NCBI RefSeq assembly: GCF_004341235.1
Contig: NZ_SLUP01000002.1
Location: 434,001 to 498,000, forward strand
DNA length: 64,000 bases
From: Mariniflexile fucanivorans
Lineage (GTDB): Bacteria > Bacteroidota > Bacteroidia > Flavobacteriales > Flavobacteriaceae
Direction of reading: 5' to 3'
A model generated the notes under the pieces. It made no database searches and was not told the origin of the DNA. It was given only the letters and a program-made list of their open reading frames with translations. The position numbers and the translations under genes were made by a program. This document shows positions 1-9,036 of the stretch, in pieces. Position 1 is the stretch's first letter, and each line of letters begins with the position of its first letter.

Positions 1-710
1 GACAATTCAGAAAATATATGTGACTTCCCTGTACCTTTTGGTCCAAGTTCTATAAAGTTATAGTTATTCTCAACGTGAGGAATTAAGCGTGATAACTGAA
101 TAAACTTATCGCGTTTATTAAAGTATTCTGGATTCAATCCAATACTATGCATTAATAAATCCAGCCATTCATCAGTTGTAAATTCTTTTCTTAAACCTAC
201 ATATTCTGATAAGTTTATATTAGCTACTTGAATAGGTTTTAAATCTATTATCATCCATCTCATATTTATATCATCAGCATGAGAATAGCCAACAGTTAGA
301 ATACACCAGACTCCACCACCACTTAATAATTTAGGATTATCCAATACCATCTGATCTGCAATAGGGACTTTGCGTATACCTAGACTAGCAAAATCCGCCT
401 CATACATATTTGCTTGCGCATCGTTTAAGGTCACATTTATCTTATCTATAATTTTATAGCTTCCGGTATTTCGTATTCTTGCCTTTACGAGTTCCGCATC
501 CGACCTATGTACATAATTATTCTGTATCACATTTCTAACCGTCTCTACACCTGTATTTATGATTTCATCATCATCAATAGCACAATGTTGACCTAATAAA
601 TATTCTAATACATAAGCAGGAACAGGATTGTTACCCTTTACCAATGCTGTTAAATCTTTTCTAACAACCTTCCCTTCAAAGTGCTTTAATATTTTCTCTT
701 TTAATTCCAT
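1..710 (-). CDS. brxL: BREX protein BrxL, N-terminal part (cut by window edge)
   Basis: Open frame of 236 codons from the ATG at 710 to the left edge; the rest lies outside the window. It begins MELKEKILKHFEGKVVRKDL and reaches a Walker A motif GPKGTGKSH near residues 224-232, so the N-terminal domain and the start of the AAA+ ATPase are present. BrxL is the Lon-like AAA+ protein that closes type I BREX operons and is needed for phage restriction in several studied systems. The start codon is 2 bp past the pglZ stop, so the two are probably translated together. Family assignment rests on the N-terminus, the P-loop and the position after pglZ. The C-terminal Lon-like domain cannot be seen. Confidence 0.88.
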   Translation of the reverse strand, partial: MELKEKILKHFEGKVVRKDLTALVKGNNPVPAYVLEYLLGQHCAIDDDEIINTGVETVRNVIQNNYVHRSDAELVKARIRNTGSYKIIDKINVTLNDAQANMYEADFASLGIRKVPIADQMVLDNPKLLSGGGVWCILTVGYSHADDINMRWMIIDLKPIQVANINLSEYVGLRKEFTTDEWLDLLMHSIGLNPEYFNKRDKFIQLSRLIPHVENNYNFIELGPKGTGKSHIFSEL

Positions 711-712
711 AA

Positions 713-3271
713 TTAAAATTCATCTTTTTCCATTAATGTATTCACTTTAATTAAATCATTTGTGCCTAATGGATTTAATCTTGATTTGTCATCTTTATGG
801 AAGCCTTTGAGGTAACAAAAGCTTGCATTAGATCCTAATGTATTCAATGACAATATGATTTCGAAAATGCGTTCTTTGGGGTTGCCAGATGTAGAATTGA
901 AATGCACTTCTACTTCTTTTGAATATAAATCTCCTTTTTCGGAATATAATGCAAATAGCACATCTGCACTTTTCAATTCATTGTCTACTGGTTGATCTTG
1001 TAATAAGGTAATCTTAATACTTCCTGATGCTATTCTATCGTTTTGATCTATTCGGTTAAAGGTTACTAAATCACTTTTCTCTTTTTTAGTATCCTTATAA
1101 AACTTAACCACAGGAACCAATAACTCTTGTAAACTTGCACCACCATGAACAAATTGTACTCCTATATTGCCTTGTTTTCTATATCTGTTAATTGCTCTTG
1201 GAATCGCTATTTTTAAATCTGTATCTATATTTGTTGTGTTTTTCATTTCTAGACCATAGCCATCCAATTCCCCTTCAAAATCATCTGCAACAACAAAGCG
1301 TGAATGATCTCTACTGTAACCTATAGGTTTTGGTAATTGTTCTCTACTTGATTCAGTAAGTGTTGTATTATTATATAGAAATCCATGGTCCGACGTTACT
1401 AAAACATGATAGACATTCCAACCATAAATTTTCATGATTAGATTCTTAATGTCTTCTATGGCTTTAGCAGAAACATTAAAAGTTTCGTGCTCCGTTCTTC
1501 TAGTATCACCAATGGAATCCATCCAATCATGATATATATAAAGTACTCTATTATCTTTAAAAAAGTCCCGTCCTTCATCTCGACTAAGTTTCATAGCTTG
1601 TGAATAGTCTAAACAAGCACTTTTAGGTTCACTGTTTTGTAATATTTTAGCTCTGTTTGTGCTTATTGTGGATTTACCATCAATTTTGAACACCAAATCT
1701 TTATCTCCTTTTTCAACACTTATGCCTTTATTTGGCAATAAATTAGACATTCCTAAATTGGTATAGGATGGTAAGGAAGCTAAATAAGGTTCAATTTCCA
1801 CCAAATTCTTACTATCTGCCATTAGCTCATCATACAATTCGTAACCCAATTCATATCTAAATGCATCCGAAATTATAACCACAACTTTAGCACTAAAATC
1901 TTGCAAGTAGTTTTTATGAAAATCAAATTGTTTAGGAACTTTAATATCGTGAAAATTAAAGTTTGTCTCTTGTAATATTTTCTGCCACTCTGTATTTAAT
2001 TCAATTAAGAACCGATCATACTTTCCATTAATATCATTAAATACCGGAATAGCCTTATCCTCAAATTCAAAGAGTTTATCTCTCACACTATCGAAAGCTA
2101 AAGTTGCTTTTCTATAATGCAAATCGACTTTATATAATTCATTTTTATAGGCATCTATATAGTCCTCTGGTGTATTAAACTTAAACGATTTAAATGCATT
2201 GAGAACTTCTAATATGGATGCGACGTGGTATATAAATACGAATTGTAATTTTAATCGATCTTCTAAAATATCAGATCGTTTCCACTTAATGCTTTTGTCT
2301 TTAGTTTCTAAATACTGCGTCAATACAGTATCGTATAATCCATTAAGGATGGCATCTAACATCTCCTCTGAATAATAACCATATTCCTGTTCTACACCAT
2401 ACCAATCTAATAAGTTTGATGTATTAATATCTCTTGCCAACGTATTAAAAACTTCATTTATAGCTCCTTTACTATTAGGACTAGCTTGCCAATCCTGAAA
2501 AAAAGATTGTAATTTATTGATGTCTGCAGTACGCTCTAATTTTAGTTTTGAATAGCTATCGGATGGTACAGGTTTACTTATAAATGCAACTAAAACATTA
2601 TATTTTAACTTATTTACAATTTCTATTAGTGCTTCATAATTAAGCTGACGATACTCAGTATCTAGCAAATTATTAAACCACAGCAACACCATCTCATCCA
2701 ACTCTAATTCTCTTAGGTTTTTAATGGTCTTATCTAACTTTTTCTCATCTGTAGCGATTTCCAATAGTCTTGACATACAACTATTCTTGTCTGTTACAGA
2801 ATGATAATTTAAAGTAATCGCTATTAATCCTAGTTTTAGATTATCCGTAGAGAAATGATCTGGATCAAGAATTTTAGCTAATTGTTTTTGAGTCCTCTTT
2901 AATTTTAATTGTTTGATATACTGTTTAACAAGTGGTAAATGAATCTCATTTAATCTGTAATCTGATAAGAACTCTGAAGCATCATCTAAACGTAATTCTG
3001 TATTGGCTTTTAGTAAACCCAAGAATGGATACTTTTTAATTTTTGAAGGCGAAGGCTTTGCAAACGGATGGTATAAAAACACAAACTCTTTTGTCCACTC
3101 AAATTCTAATTTATATTTTAACTCAAAATAATTATTTGAAACTTCAACCACTTTAATTCCAGCATCTTCAATAGCTTTTAACTCTTCTTTAAACGAACCA
3201 TCTTCATCAAAATAAAAAATGATGTTGCGTTTTTGCTGTTTTAATATGTTCTGTATTTTTTCTACAATCAT
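713..3271 (-). CDS. pglZ: BREX type I alkaline-phosphatase-like protein PglZ
   Basis: 852 aa, full length for type I PglZ. The C-terminal half carries the alkaline-phosphatase-superfamily metal motifs: SDAFRYE (residues 468-474), LPSYTNLGM with the expected nucleophile Thr near 504, and SDHGFLY (627-633). The N-terminal half (1-450) is helical and lacks a clear enzyme motif. PglZ is one of the two signature proteins of BREX. It acts with BrxC, PglX and BrxB in host DNA methylation and phage exclusion, though its exact reaction is not established. The start codon is 1 bp from the upstream stop, and brxL starts 2 bp downstream. No truncation or frameshift is seen. Confidence 0.95.
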   Translation of the reverse strand: MIVEKIQNILKQQKRNIIFYFDEDGSFKEELKAIEDAGIKVVEVSNNYFELKYKLEFEWTKEFVFLYHPFAKPSPSKIKKYPFLGLLKANTELRLDDASEFLSDYRLNEIHLPLVKQYIKQLKLKRTQKQLAKILDPDHFSTDNLKLGLIAITLNYHSVTDKNSCMSRLLEIATDEKKLDKTIKNLRELELDEMVLLWFNNLLDTEYRQLNYEALIEIVNKLKYNVLVAFISKPVPSDSYSKLKLERTADINKLQSFFQDWQASPNSKGAINEVFNTLARDINTSNLLDWYGVEQEYGYYSEEMLDAILNGLYDTVLTQYLETKDKSIKWKRSDILEDRLKLQFVFIYHVASILEVLNAFKSFKFNTPEDYIDAYKNELYKVDLHYRKATLAFDSVRDKLFEFEDKAIPVFNDINGKYDRFLIELNTEWQKILQETNFNFHDIKVPKQFDFHKNYLQDFSAKVVVIISDAFRYELGYELYDELMADSKNLVEIEPYLASLPSYTNLGMSNLLPNKGISVEKGDKDLVFKIDGKSTISTNRAKILQNSEPKSACLDYSQAMKLSRDEGRDFFKDNRVLYIYHDWMDSIGDTRRTEHETFNVSAKAIEDIKNLIMKIYGWNVYHVLVTSDHGFLYNNTTLTESSREQLPKPIGYSRDHSRFVVADDFEGELDGYGLEMKNTTNIDTDLKIAIPRAINRYRKQGNIGVQFVHGGASLQELLVPVVKFYKDTKKEKSDLVTFNRIDQNDRIASGSIKITLLQDQPVDNELKSADVLFALYSEKGDLYSKEVEVHFNSTSGNPKERIFEIILSLNTLGSNASFCYLKGFHKDDKSRLNPLGTNDLIKVNTLMEKDEF

Positions 3272-3272
3272 T

Positions 3273-5129
3273 CTATTGCTGTACTTGTTCTATTTCTAAA
3301 TTTAACACCTTCAATAATTCCGATTTCATTAATTCTTTTCTTTTCTCATAAAACAACTCGAAATTAATAAAATCAAATTCTGTATTAGGAATGAAATTAT
3401 CTTTAGAAAATTTTATAGAATCCGCAACATTCTTTCTGCCATTAGAGTCATCTCCTTCAAACCAATCTTTAAAATGAGTAGCGTTTTTAGCTGAATTTTC
3501 CCTGCCTTCCATTAATTGAAGATTAGGAATGGTATCCTTTATATGTTGCCAATCTTCCCATTTCTCTTCAACAATGCCATAATCTCTCAATTTTGCATTT
3601 CTAAATCTGGAATCTGGATGAATATGATCTTGATGAAAATGTACTTGGTTAAATCTTAAATTCGGATACAATAAAGACAATACTAAAAAGGAGTTTGCTC
3701 CTTTTTTATAACCCATATAATCTTCAATATCTTCTTCTGAAATTTTAAGCGTTTTGTTTGCCGGTAATTTTAAAGTTAAAAACTCATTAATCGGAAATGT
3801 ATTTTGTTTTAATTGATATGTCTTTTCTTTAGTCTCCTCATTTACTAATTCTTTTCTTAAAGCATTGCGGAAACTTGAAATCACCTGGTCTCCTTGACCA
3901 CCATATACATTTTTTAGCAAGGCATATAATAAATACTTTTTAATAGCTTGTTTGGAAGTTTCACTACTATCACCACCTTTCATAAAATGATAAGCAATAA
4001 CTATGACAGCATTTTGGGATGTTAATACTGAGCCATTAAAACCAAAAGACTCCAAAAGGTCTACTGTTTTGATAAGCGCCGATTTTATTTTATCCCAATT
4101 ATCCTTTACTAATTGAACATTTTTAGATTTAAAGGAATTGACTTTAAACAATACTGGAAGGTCTGATAAGACCAAACAGCTACGCATTAAAAAATCGTTA
4201 TTAAACCAAAAGCCATCGCCTTTTGAATTGAGGTCTTTTAAAAATGCTTCAATCTCATCACGTCCATCTTCCCAAGTGGCAACAATGGTTGAAAACAGCA
4301 AATCTGTTTTAGAAAGTATGGTACCACCACTATTCACACGAATAAAGATTTTCAATATATCATCCAAATCATCTTTAGTTACTTTAAAGTAGTTTATTAA
4401 TTGTTCTTCACAAACACGCTTGTGTAAATCGCGCAGCCCTTTTTTAATAAATCTCTTTTTGGTATTAAACGCATTGGTTTGACTTTCATCTGAACATTCT
4501 CCTTTTAACGCTTCGTAGATTTCATCTATTTCTGGATCATCGCTCCAACGCAGTACATTACCTACTTTAAACCAAAAACTTTTTTTCCAAACTCCTTCTT
4601 CATTTTTACTACTTATTTGTTTTGCTTCTTCTTGTGTTAAAAACTTAAACTCAAAGTCTATTTCTTGTTTAATATCTATATCGTTCTCTTCAGTGATGTA
4701 ATAGGGAAGCGTTAACAAATTTAAATACAAGGCAGTTTCTGGGTAGGCATAATCTTGTAGGCTTCTGTGATATTTTAAACGTTCTCTGTGTGTGCCTTGT
4801 AAGCCTAAATACATAGAACTTAAGCGTTGTTGTCCATCTAAAACGCCAATGATTTCAGGATGTAAAAAATTACCAGATTTACGTTCGTTATTAGGTTTGC
4901 GCTCATCGTATTTTTTTAAAAAATTATAGAACACATACTCATATGCTTTTTCTGATTTTAATTCCCAAAACAGGAAAGAACCAATCGGGAAATTGCGCAT
5001 TAAAGAATCGAACAAATATTCTATTTTATGCTTTGGCCAAACAAATTTGCGCTGTATAGCTGGTAAAAAGGCTTTTTCAAACTCAATGTCTTCAACCGCT
5101 TGTTTTATAGTTTTACTATGGTAACTCAT
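3273..5129 (-). CDS. brxU: GmrSD-type (DUF262/DUF1524) type IV restriction enzyme, BrxU-like
   Basis: 618 aa. The N-terminal DUF262 domain shows LPAIQRKFVWP (about 22-32) and the DGQQRL motif (about 97-102), the ParB-like NTP-using site of GmrS/DndB-type proteins. The C-terminal part shows an HNH-like DUF1524 pattern, HQDHIHPDSRF followed by NLQLMEGRENSAKN, which would be the nuclease of GmrD. The two halves are fused in one chain. It sits between pglX and pglZ, the position of brxU in the published Escherichia fergusonii pEFER BREX locus, where BrxU cleaves phage DNA with modified cytosines and complements BREX. By family knowledge the target is modified phage DNA; the actual modification recognised here is unknown. 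Confidence 0.85.
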   Translation of the reverse strand: MSYHSKTIKQAVEDIEFEKAFLPAIQRKFVWPKHKIEYLFDSLMRNFPIGSFLFWELKSEKAYEYVFYNFLKKYDERKPNNERKSGNFLHPEIIGVLDGQQRLSSMYLGLQGTHRERLKYHRSLQDYAYPETALYLNLLTLPYYITEENDIDIKQEIDFEFKFLTQEEAKQISSKNEEGVWKKSFWFKVGNVLRWSDDPEIDEIYEALKGECSDESQTNAFNTKKRFIKKGLRDLHKRVCEEQLINYFKVTKDDLDDILKIFIRVNSGGTILSKTDLLFSTIVATWEDGRDEIEAFLKDLNSKGDGFWFNNDFLMRSCLVLSDLPVLFKVNSFKSKNVQLVKDNWDKIKSALIKTVDLLESFGFNGSVLTSQNAVIVIAYHFMKGGDSSETSKQAIKKYLLYALLKNVYGGQGDQVISSFRNALRKELVNEETKEKTYQLKQNTFPINEFLTLKLPANKTLKISEEDIEDYMGYKKGANSFLVLSLLYPNLRFNQVHFHQDHIHPDSRFRNAKLRDYGIVEEKWEDWQHIKDTIPNLQLMEGRENSAKNATHFKDWFEGDDSNGRKNVADSIKFSKDNFIPNTEFDFINFELFYEKRKELMKSELLKVLNLEIEQVQQ

Positions 5130-5141
5130 TTTTTATTTTAA

Positions 5142-8100
5142 TTAAATCTTGGCCACTGCCCCTTCAAATTTTGCATAATTAACATCTACACCATCATCTA
5201 GATCAATTTCTATTTGTTGGTTGGCTAGTGTTTTTAGTACCTCGTTATAATCGCGACATTCTAACTCCCAGTCGCGTAACAATTCTAAACGTTTTTGTTG
5301 TTCTCTGTTTAGGCTATCTTCTTCTTGAGCGAGTTTATCTATCTCGCTTTTAATGAATTCTTGGTGTGGGTACAAATAGTTGCGTTGTATTTGCTGTACT
5401 GTATATTTATCCATGCGATGCATATACACTAATACTTTAAAAGCGGCGTTTTGTGGCTTTTTTACATTGCTGCTAAACAACCAATAAATAGGTTTCTTTT
5501 TATACATGCTGGTATGATAACCCCAAAATTTTTCTGTGAGCCATTTGTGTAAGTCCATACCTAGAGCCTCACGTAAAAAGTTGATATTCTCAGTTAAAGC
5601 ATTTTCGCCCCAAATAGTTAATAATAAATCTTCGGTACGCACTAACACATCATCTGGGAAGGCACAATCCTCTCCCATCAATGGGACAATGCCATCATCA
5701 TCTATGGTTAAGGTTCTTGAGATTGCTTCATTCTTCGCAATGATGGCGTACGATGCTAACTCTTGTTCTGTTGGGTTTGGGTGCGCAATGTTAAGCCCCG
5801 GTTTGTCTAAACGGTAACGCCCTAAAAAGACACCTATAGCATAACTTATAAATTGGCTTAACACCTCTGTTTTATTAATAGGCAAACTAATAGCGGCTGC
5901 ACCTTTTTTTCTAAAGGTAGGCTCTAAAGCCTCAAGGTCTTTACCACTCAATTCTTCTTGTAAAATGGTAATATCTTTTAAAGAGACTTCAGGTGTAAGC
6001 TCATCAAGCAAACCATAAATGTCTATAAAAATACGGTTGAGTTCTTCCTCATTGGCGTGCAATTGAAAAAAGTCTTGAGTAACACGATCTTGCCAGTTCT
6101 GGTAGGCTTGTTTTAAAGTGTTGCCCCCATTTACTAAAGGCGATTGTTTAAAATCCCAAGAAGTTTCTCGGGAATCCCAATCTTTTTTTGAAATTTCTAT
6201 AAAACTAAAATCTTTATAAATTGACTTATTTAAATATGGTGCCTTCTGAATAATACCAGCACTATAATTAACCGTAGGATTTAAGATAGAAAAAATATGT
6301 ACACTTAATTTAGAGTTCAAAGAATAAAGTAAATGATTCAATTCTTTTTCATTTTCGAAACCAAACACACCACCTGCGGCATTTGAAATCATAGAAATAT
6401 CTTCAATGAATCTAAACGATATCTTACCAGCAGAAATTACAGACCATGAAATTCCAGATTTGAAGTACAAATGAGTATTAAAAACTCTCCTAGACCAATG
6501 AGTTGTTTTGGGATCTTTCGGATTATTTGTAACCCAATGCTTGATTTCTTCACCATCATTTTTCCAATTCACCACATATTCAAGATTTCCATACCATTTC
6601 CTATAATCTCCTCCTTTTTGAAACAAGTACCATTTTTTAGATTTATCGAATGGCTTTTTTTTAGCAATAGAATCTAATGATACTTCCCAATGAAATCTTA
6701 AAAATCTTGTATTATCTGAAGTTGATAAACCACTACCAATTTCAAAACTATCTTTGAGACTATTATCACTGATTATATTTCTAATATTCTCACTCACCCA
6801 GTATGAAATTGGACTTCCGGGGATTTTAGCGAATTTGGTTTGTGGGATGTTTGGGTATACCAGTTTTTGCCCAGTTTCAGTGCCTTCTTCAGGTATTATG
6901 GTAATTCCATCATCACCTCTATATTGATTGAAATTGTATTTATAATCTGCTTGTCCATTGCTGTATAAAAAGAGTTTCTCTATATCTTCATATAAAATAT
7001 GTTGAAAATTGCGTTCGTGTAGCCTAAAGTAGCTACCAACTGCATTATTACTCGCAGTCTTTTTCATGGCAAATGCTACCGAGCCAAAATCGATTCCAAA
7101 TATACCTCTTCCCATATGTAAAAGACTATCAAAAGTATATTGTGAGATATAGCGTGTTCTTATTATTTCAAAAGAGGACAAAAACAACCAAGAAGGTAAA
7201 TTTATAAGTGCAAATCTTGAATCATCTGCAGTTAAATTTGGAATGACCTCCATAAAAATAGTCATTAAATCACTCTTAGTTTCAGGATAGTGTTTGTTTA
7301 CATAGTTCTTCAACTCTGTATTCATACTCTTTTGCCCCATGTATGGTGGGTTTGCTACTACAGCCTTATACTGGTTTGCCAATACCAAAAACACGTCTAA
7401 AAAGGGTTTTAATATGTTAAAGATACTGGTTTCTTCAATAGTAAGTTCTGCAACGCTTTCTTTTAATAACCAGTTATGGTACTGTTCTTTAATATGTGTA
7501 TAAACTTCTGTACTGATGTTTAGTTTAATAGCAGAGCCTAAATTTTTACCTTGGCGTAATAGGTTAATGGCATAAAAGAACTCGCTATAATTGTGTGGTT
7601 TTTCAAAGTCGCCCCAAAATAATTCTAGCTCTTGGGAATAATCAGTCGAGATTGCTTCATCACAATGTAATTCTAATAAATCAATTATGGCTTCGTTTAA
7701 TACCTCCCCTTTTTTAAAGGTTACTTTTTTAGTTTTGCTTTTGCCCTTTTTAGTTTCTTCCCATTCTATGCTAATAGGTTCTGCCAATTTCATACCTAAC
7801 AAATCGTGCCAATTGCTTTGGCTCTTGCTATAATAGGTTTGCGTAAACAAGTTGCCCAAAGTATCTTCTGGGAAACTGTAAATATGCGGCATAATAGAGT
7901 CTTCTAAAATTGATGCATCGTATTGTGCCGCTTTTAGTAAGACTGCAAAACGAGCCAATTGCATGGCACGATCATCTATATCTAGGCCATATAAGTTATG
8001 CTGCAATATGTTTTGCACAGACTTTTCTGCATTGTAGCCTGCTTCTCTGTACATTTTAAATAGTAGCTCGAAGCCTGTAACTAGGATATGTCCGGAACCG

Positions 8101-9035
8101 GATGCTGGGTCTATTAGGGTGAGTTGTGTGAGGTCTTTGATGAGAGATTGCTTCGCTTCACTCGCAATGACGTTGTCAGATTCGTTTTGTACCAAATATT
8201 TCATTTGATCTCGCAAGTCGGAATCTGGTTCGAAATCTAGGTAGATTTTCCCCACCGTGTTTTCTACCATATATTTTACAATCCATTTGGGTGTAAAAAT
8301 TTGGGTAGCTGCAGGAATGTCTTCTGCTCTTGCTTTTATATTCTTTTTAAACCCTTTAAAAACTTCATCTTTTTTATCGGAAATATAAAATTGATACAAC
8401 CAACCAATGAGTTCTACTTCTTTAAAATCTTCGTCAATAATAGCATCGCTATTAATTAGGTCTAAAAGTCCATCAATTTTTAATACATTTTGCGGGAATA
8501 GGATTTCGGTATAATCATCTATTCGTCCAAAAATATCATGCAAAAGTGTATTGGTATGACATAAGTTGGTGATAAGTAATGCAAATGCCTCTTCGTCTTT
8601 ATCCTCCTTTAGAAATTCAATTAAAAGTTCTTTTTCAGCAGGCTTGGTAATGTTATGCTCGCCGCGTTTAGCATTTTGCACAATTAGTGGTGTACGAGAG
8701 CCTTCTGTATACCCTAATTGTTTTGGAATGTAGCCATTGGCTTCCAAGATTTTTATAGCCATTAAACGGTTAAACCATGTATAAGCTGCTTCTTCTACTA
8801 CATCCTTAACGTCTTGTTTATTTTTAAGTTTTGCCTTTAATTTATTCCATTTAGGTGGCACAGAAATATCTGTATATGGATTGGCTCTAAAAATATAACC
8901 TCCTTGGGTAGTTTGTAAGCTTTCTGTATTTGTACCATCTTTTTGAAAACCCCAATATTTTAAGCGTTGTAAAATACCATCAAGCAATAATAAGCGCGCT
9001 TCTTTGGCAAAAGATTTTATGTTGTTTGTGTTCAT
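5142..9035 (-). CDS. pglX: BREX type I adenine-specific DNA methyltransferase PglX
   Basis: 1297 aa, typical for PglX. Methyltransferase motifs are in N6-adenine order: TQIFTPKWIVKYM (245-257), AdoMet-binding DPASGSGH (309-316) and catalytic NPPY (562-565). The long C-terminal region should hold the target-recognition part. PglX marks host DNA at an asymmetric hexamer so that BREX can tell self from phage. The stop is 13 bp before brxU and the start is 1 bp after the brxC stop. Oddity: two short stretches, near residues 288-298 (NVIASEAKQS) and 1097-1106 (AIIAKNEAIS), are translations of a REP-like palindrome inserted in frame. Otherwise the frame is intact and the enzyme should be active. 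Confidence 0.95.
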   Translation of the reverse strand: MNTNNIKSFAKEARLLLLDGILQRLKYWGFQKDGTNTESLQTTQGGYIFRANPYTDISVPPKWNKLKAKLKNKQDVKDVVEEAAYTWFNRLMAIKILEANGYIPKQLGYTEGSRTPLIVQNAKRGEHNITKPAEKELLIEFLKEDKDEEAFALLITNLCHTNTLLHDIFGRIDDYTEILFPQNVLKIDGLLDLINSDAIIDEDFKEVELIGWLYQFYISDKKDEVFKGFKKNIKARAEDIPAATQIFTPKWIVKYMVENTVGKIYLDFEPDSDLRDQMKYLVQNESDNVIASEAKQSLIKDLTQLTLIDPASGSGHILVTGFELLFKMYREAGYNAEKSVQNILQHNLYGLDIDDRAMQLARFAVLLKAAQYDASILEDSIMPHIYSFPEDTLGNLFTQTYYSKSQSNWHDLLGMKLAEPISIEWEETKKGKSKTKKVTFKKGEVLNEAIIDLLELHCDEAISTDYSQELELFWGDFEKPHNYSEFFYAINLLRQGKNLGSAIKLNISTEVYTHIKEQYHNWLLKESVAELTIEETSIFNILKPFLDVFLVLANQYKAVVANPPYMGQKSMNTELKNYVNKHYPETKSDLMTIFMEVIPNLTADDSRFALINLPSWLFLSSFEIIRTRYISQYTFDSLLHMGRGIFGIDFGSVAFAMKKTASNNAVGSYFRLHERNFQHILYEDIEKLFLYSNGQADYKYNFNQYRGDDGITIIPEEGTETGQKLVYPNIPQTKFAKIPGSPISYWVSENIRNIISDNSLKDSFEIGSGLSTSDNTRFLRFHWEVSLDSIAKKKPFDKSKKWYLFQKGGDYRKWYGNLEYVVNWKNDGEEIKHWVTNNPKDPKTTHWSRRVFNTHLYFKSGISWSVISAGKISFRFIEDISMISNAAGGVFGFENEKELNHLLYSLNSKLSVHIFSILNPTVNYSAGIIQKAPYLNKSIYKDFSFIEISKKDWDSRETSWDFKQSPLVNGGNTLKQAYQNWQDRVTQDFFQLHANEEELNRIFIDIYGLLDELTPEVSLKDITILQEELSGKDLEALEPTFRKKGAAAISLPINKTEVLSQFISYAIGVFLGRYRLDKPGLNIAHPNPTEQELASYAIIAKNEAISRTLTIDDDGIVPLMGEDCAFPDDVLVRTEDLLLTIWGENALTENINFLREALGMDLHKWLTEKFWGYHTSMYKKKPIYWLFSSNVKKPQNAAFKVLVYMHRMDKYTVQQIQRNYLYPHQEFIKSEIDKLAQEEDSLNREQQKRLELLRDWELECRDYNEVLKTLANQQIEIDLDDGVDVNYAKFEGAVAKI
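5719..5745. repeat. REP-like palindrome inside pglX, copy 2
   Basis: 27 bp reading GAGATTGCTTCATTC then TTCGCAATGATG on the + strand. It has the same two ends as the copy at 8144-8172 (GAGATTGCTTC at one end and CGCAATGA near the other) and matches the dispersed bacterial repeat that reads TCATTGCGAGGAACGAAGC on the other strand. The length is a multiple of three and it is read as AIIAKNEAIS in PglX, just before TLTIDDDGIVP. Confidence 0.6.
8144..8172. repeat. REP-like palindrome inside pglX, copy 1
   Basis: 29 bp beginning GAGATTGCTTCGCTTC and ending ACTCGCAATGACG on the + strand. It is read as NVIASEAKQSL in PglX, about 12 residues before the AdoMet-binding motif. IASEAKQS is the familiar translation of a palindromic repeat scattered through Bacteroidetes and other genomes. 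It lies in what looks like a surface loop (LVQNESD...LIKDLTQLTLIDP), and the reading frame continues through it. Confidence 0.75.
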
Positions 9036-9036
9036 G

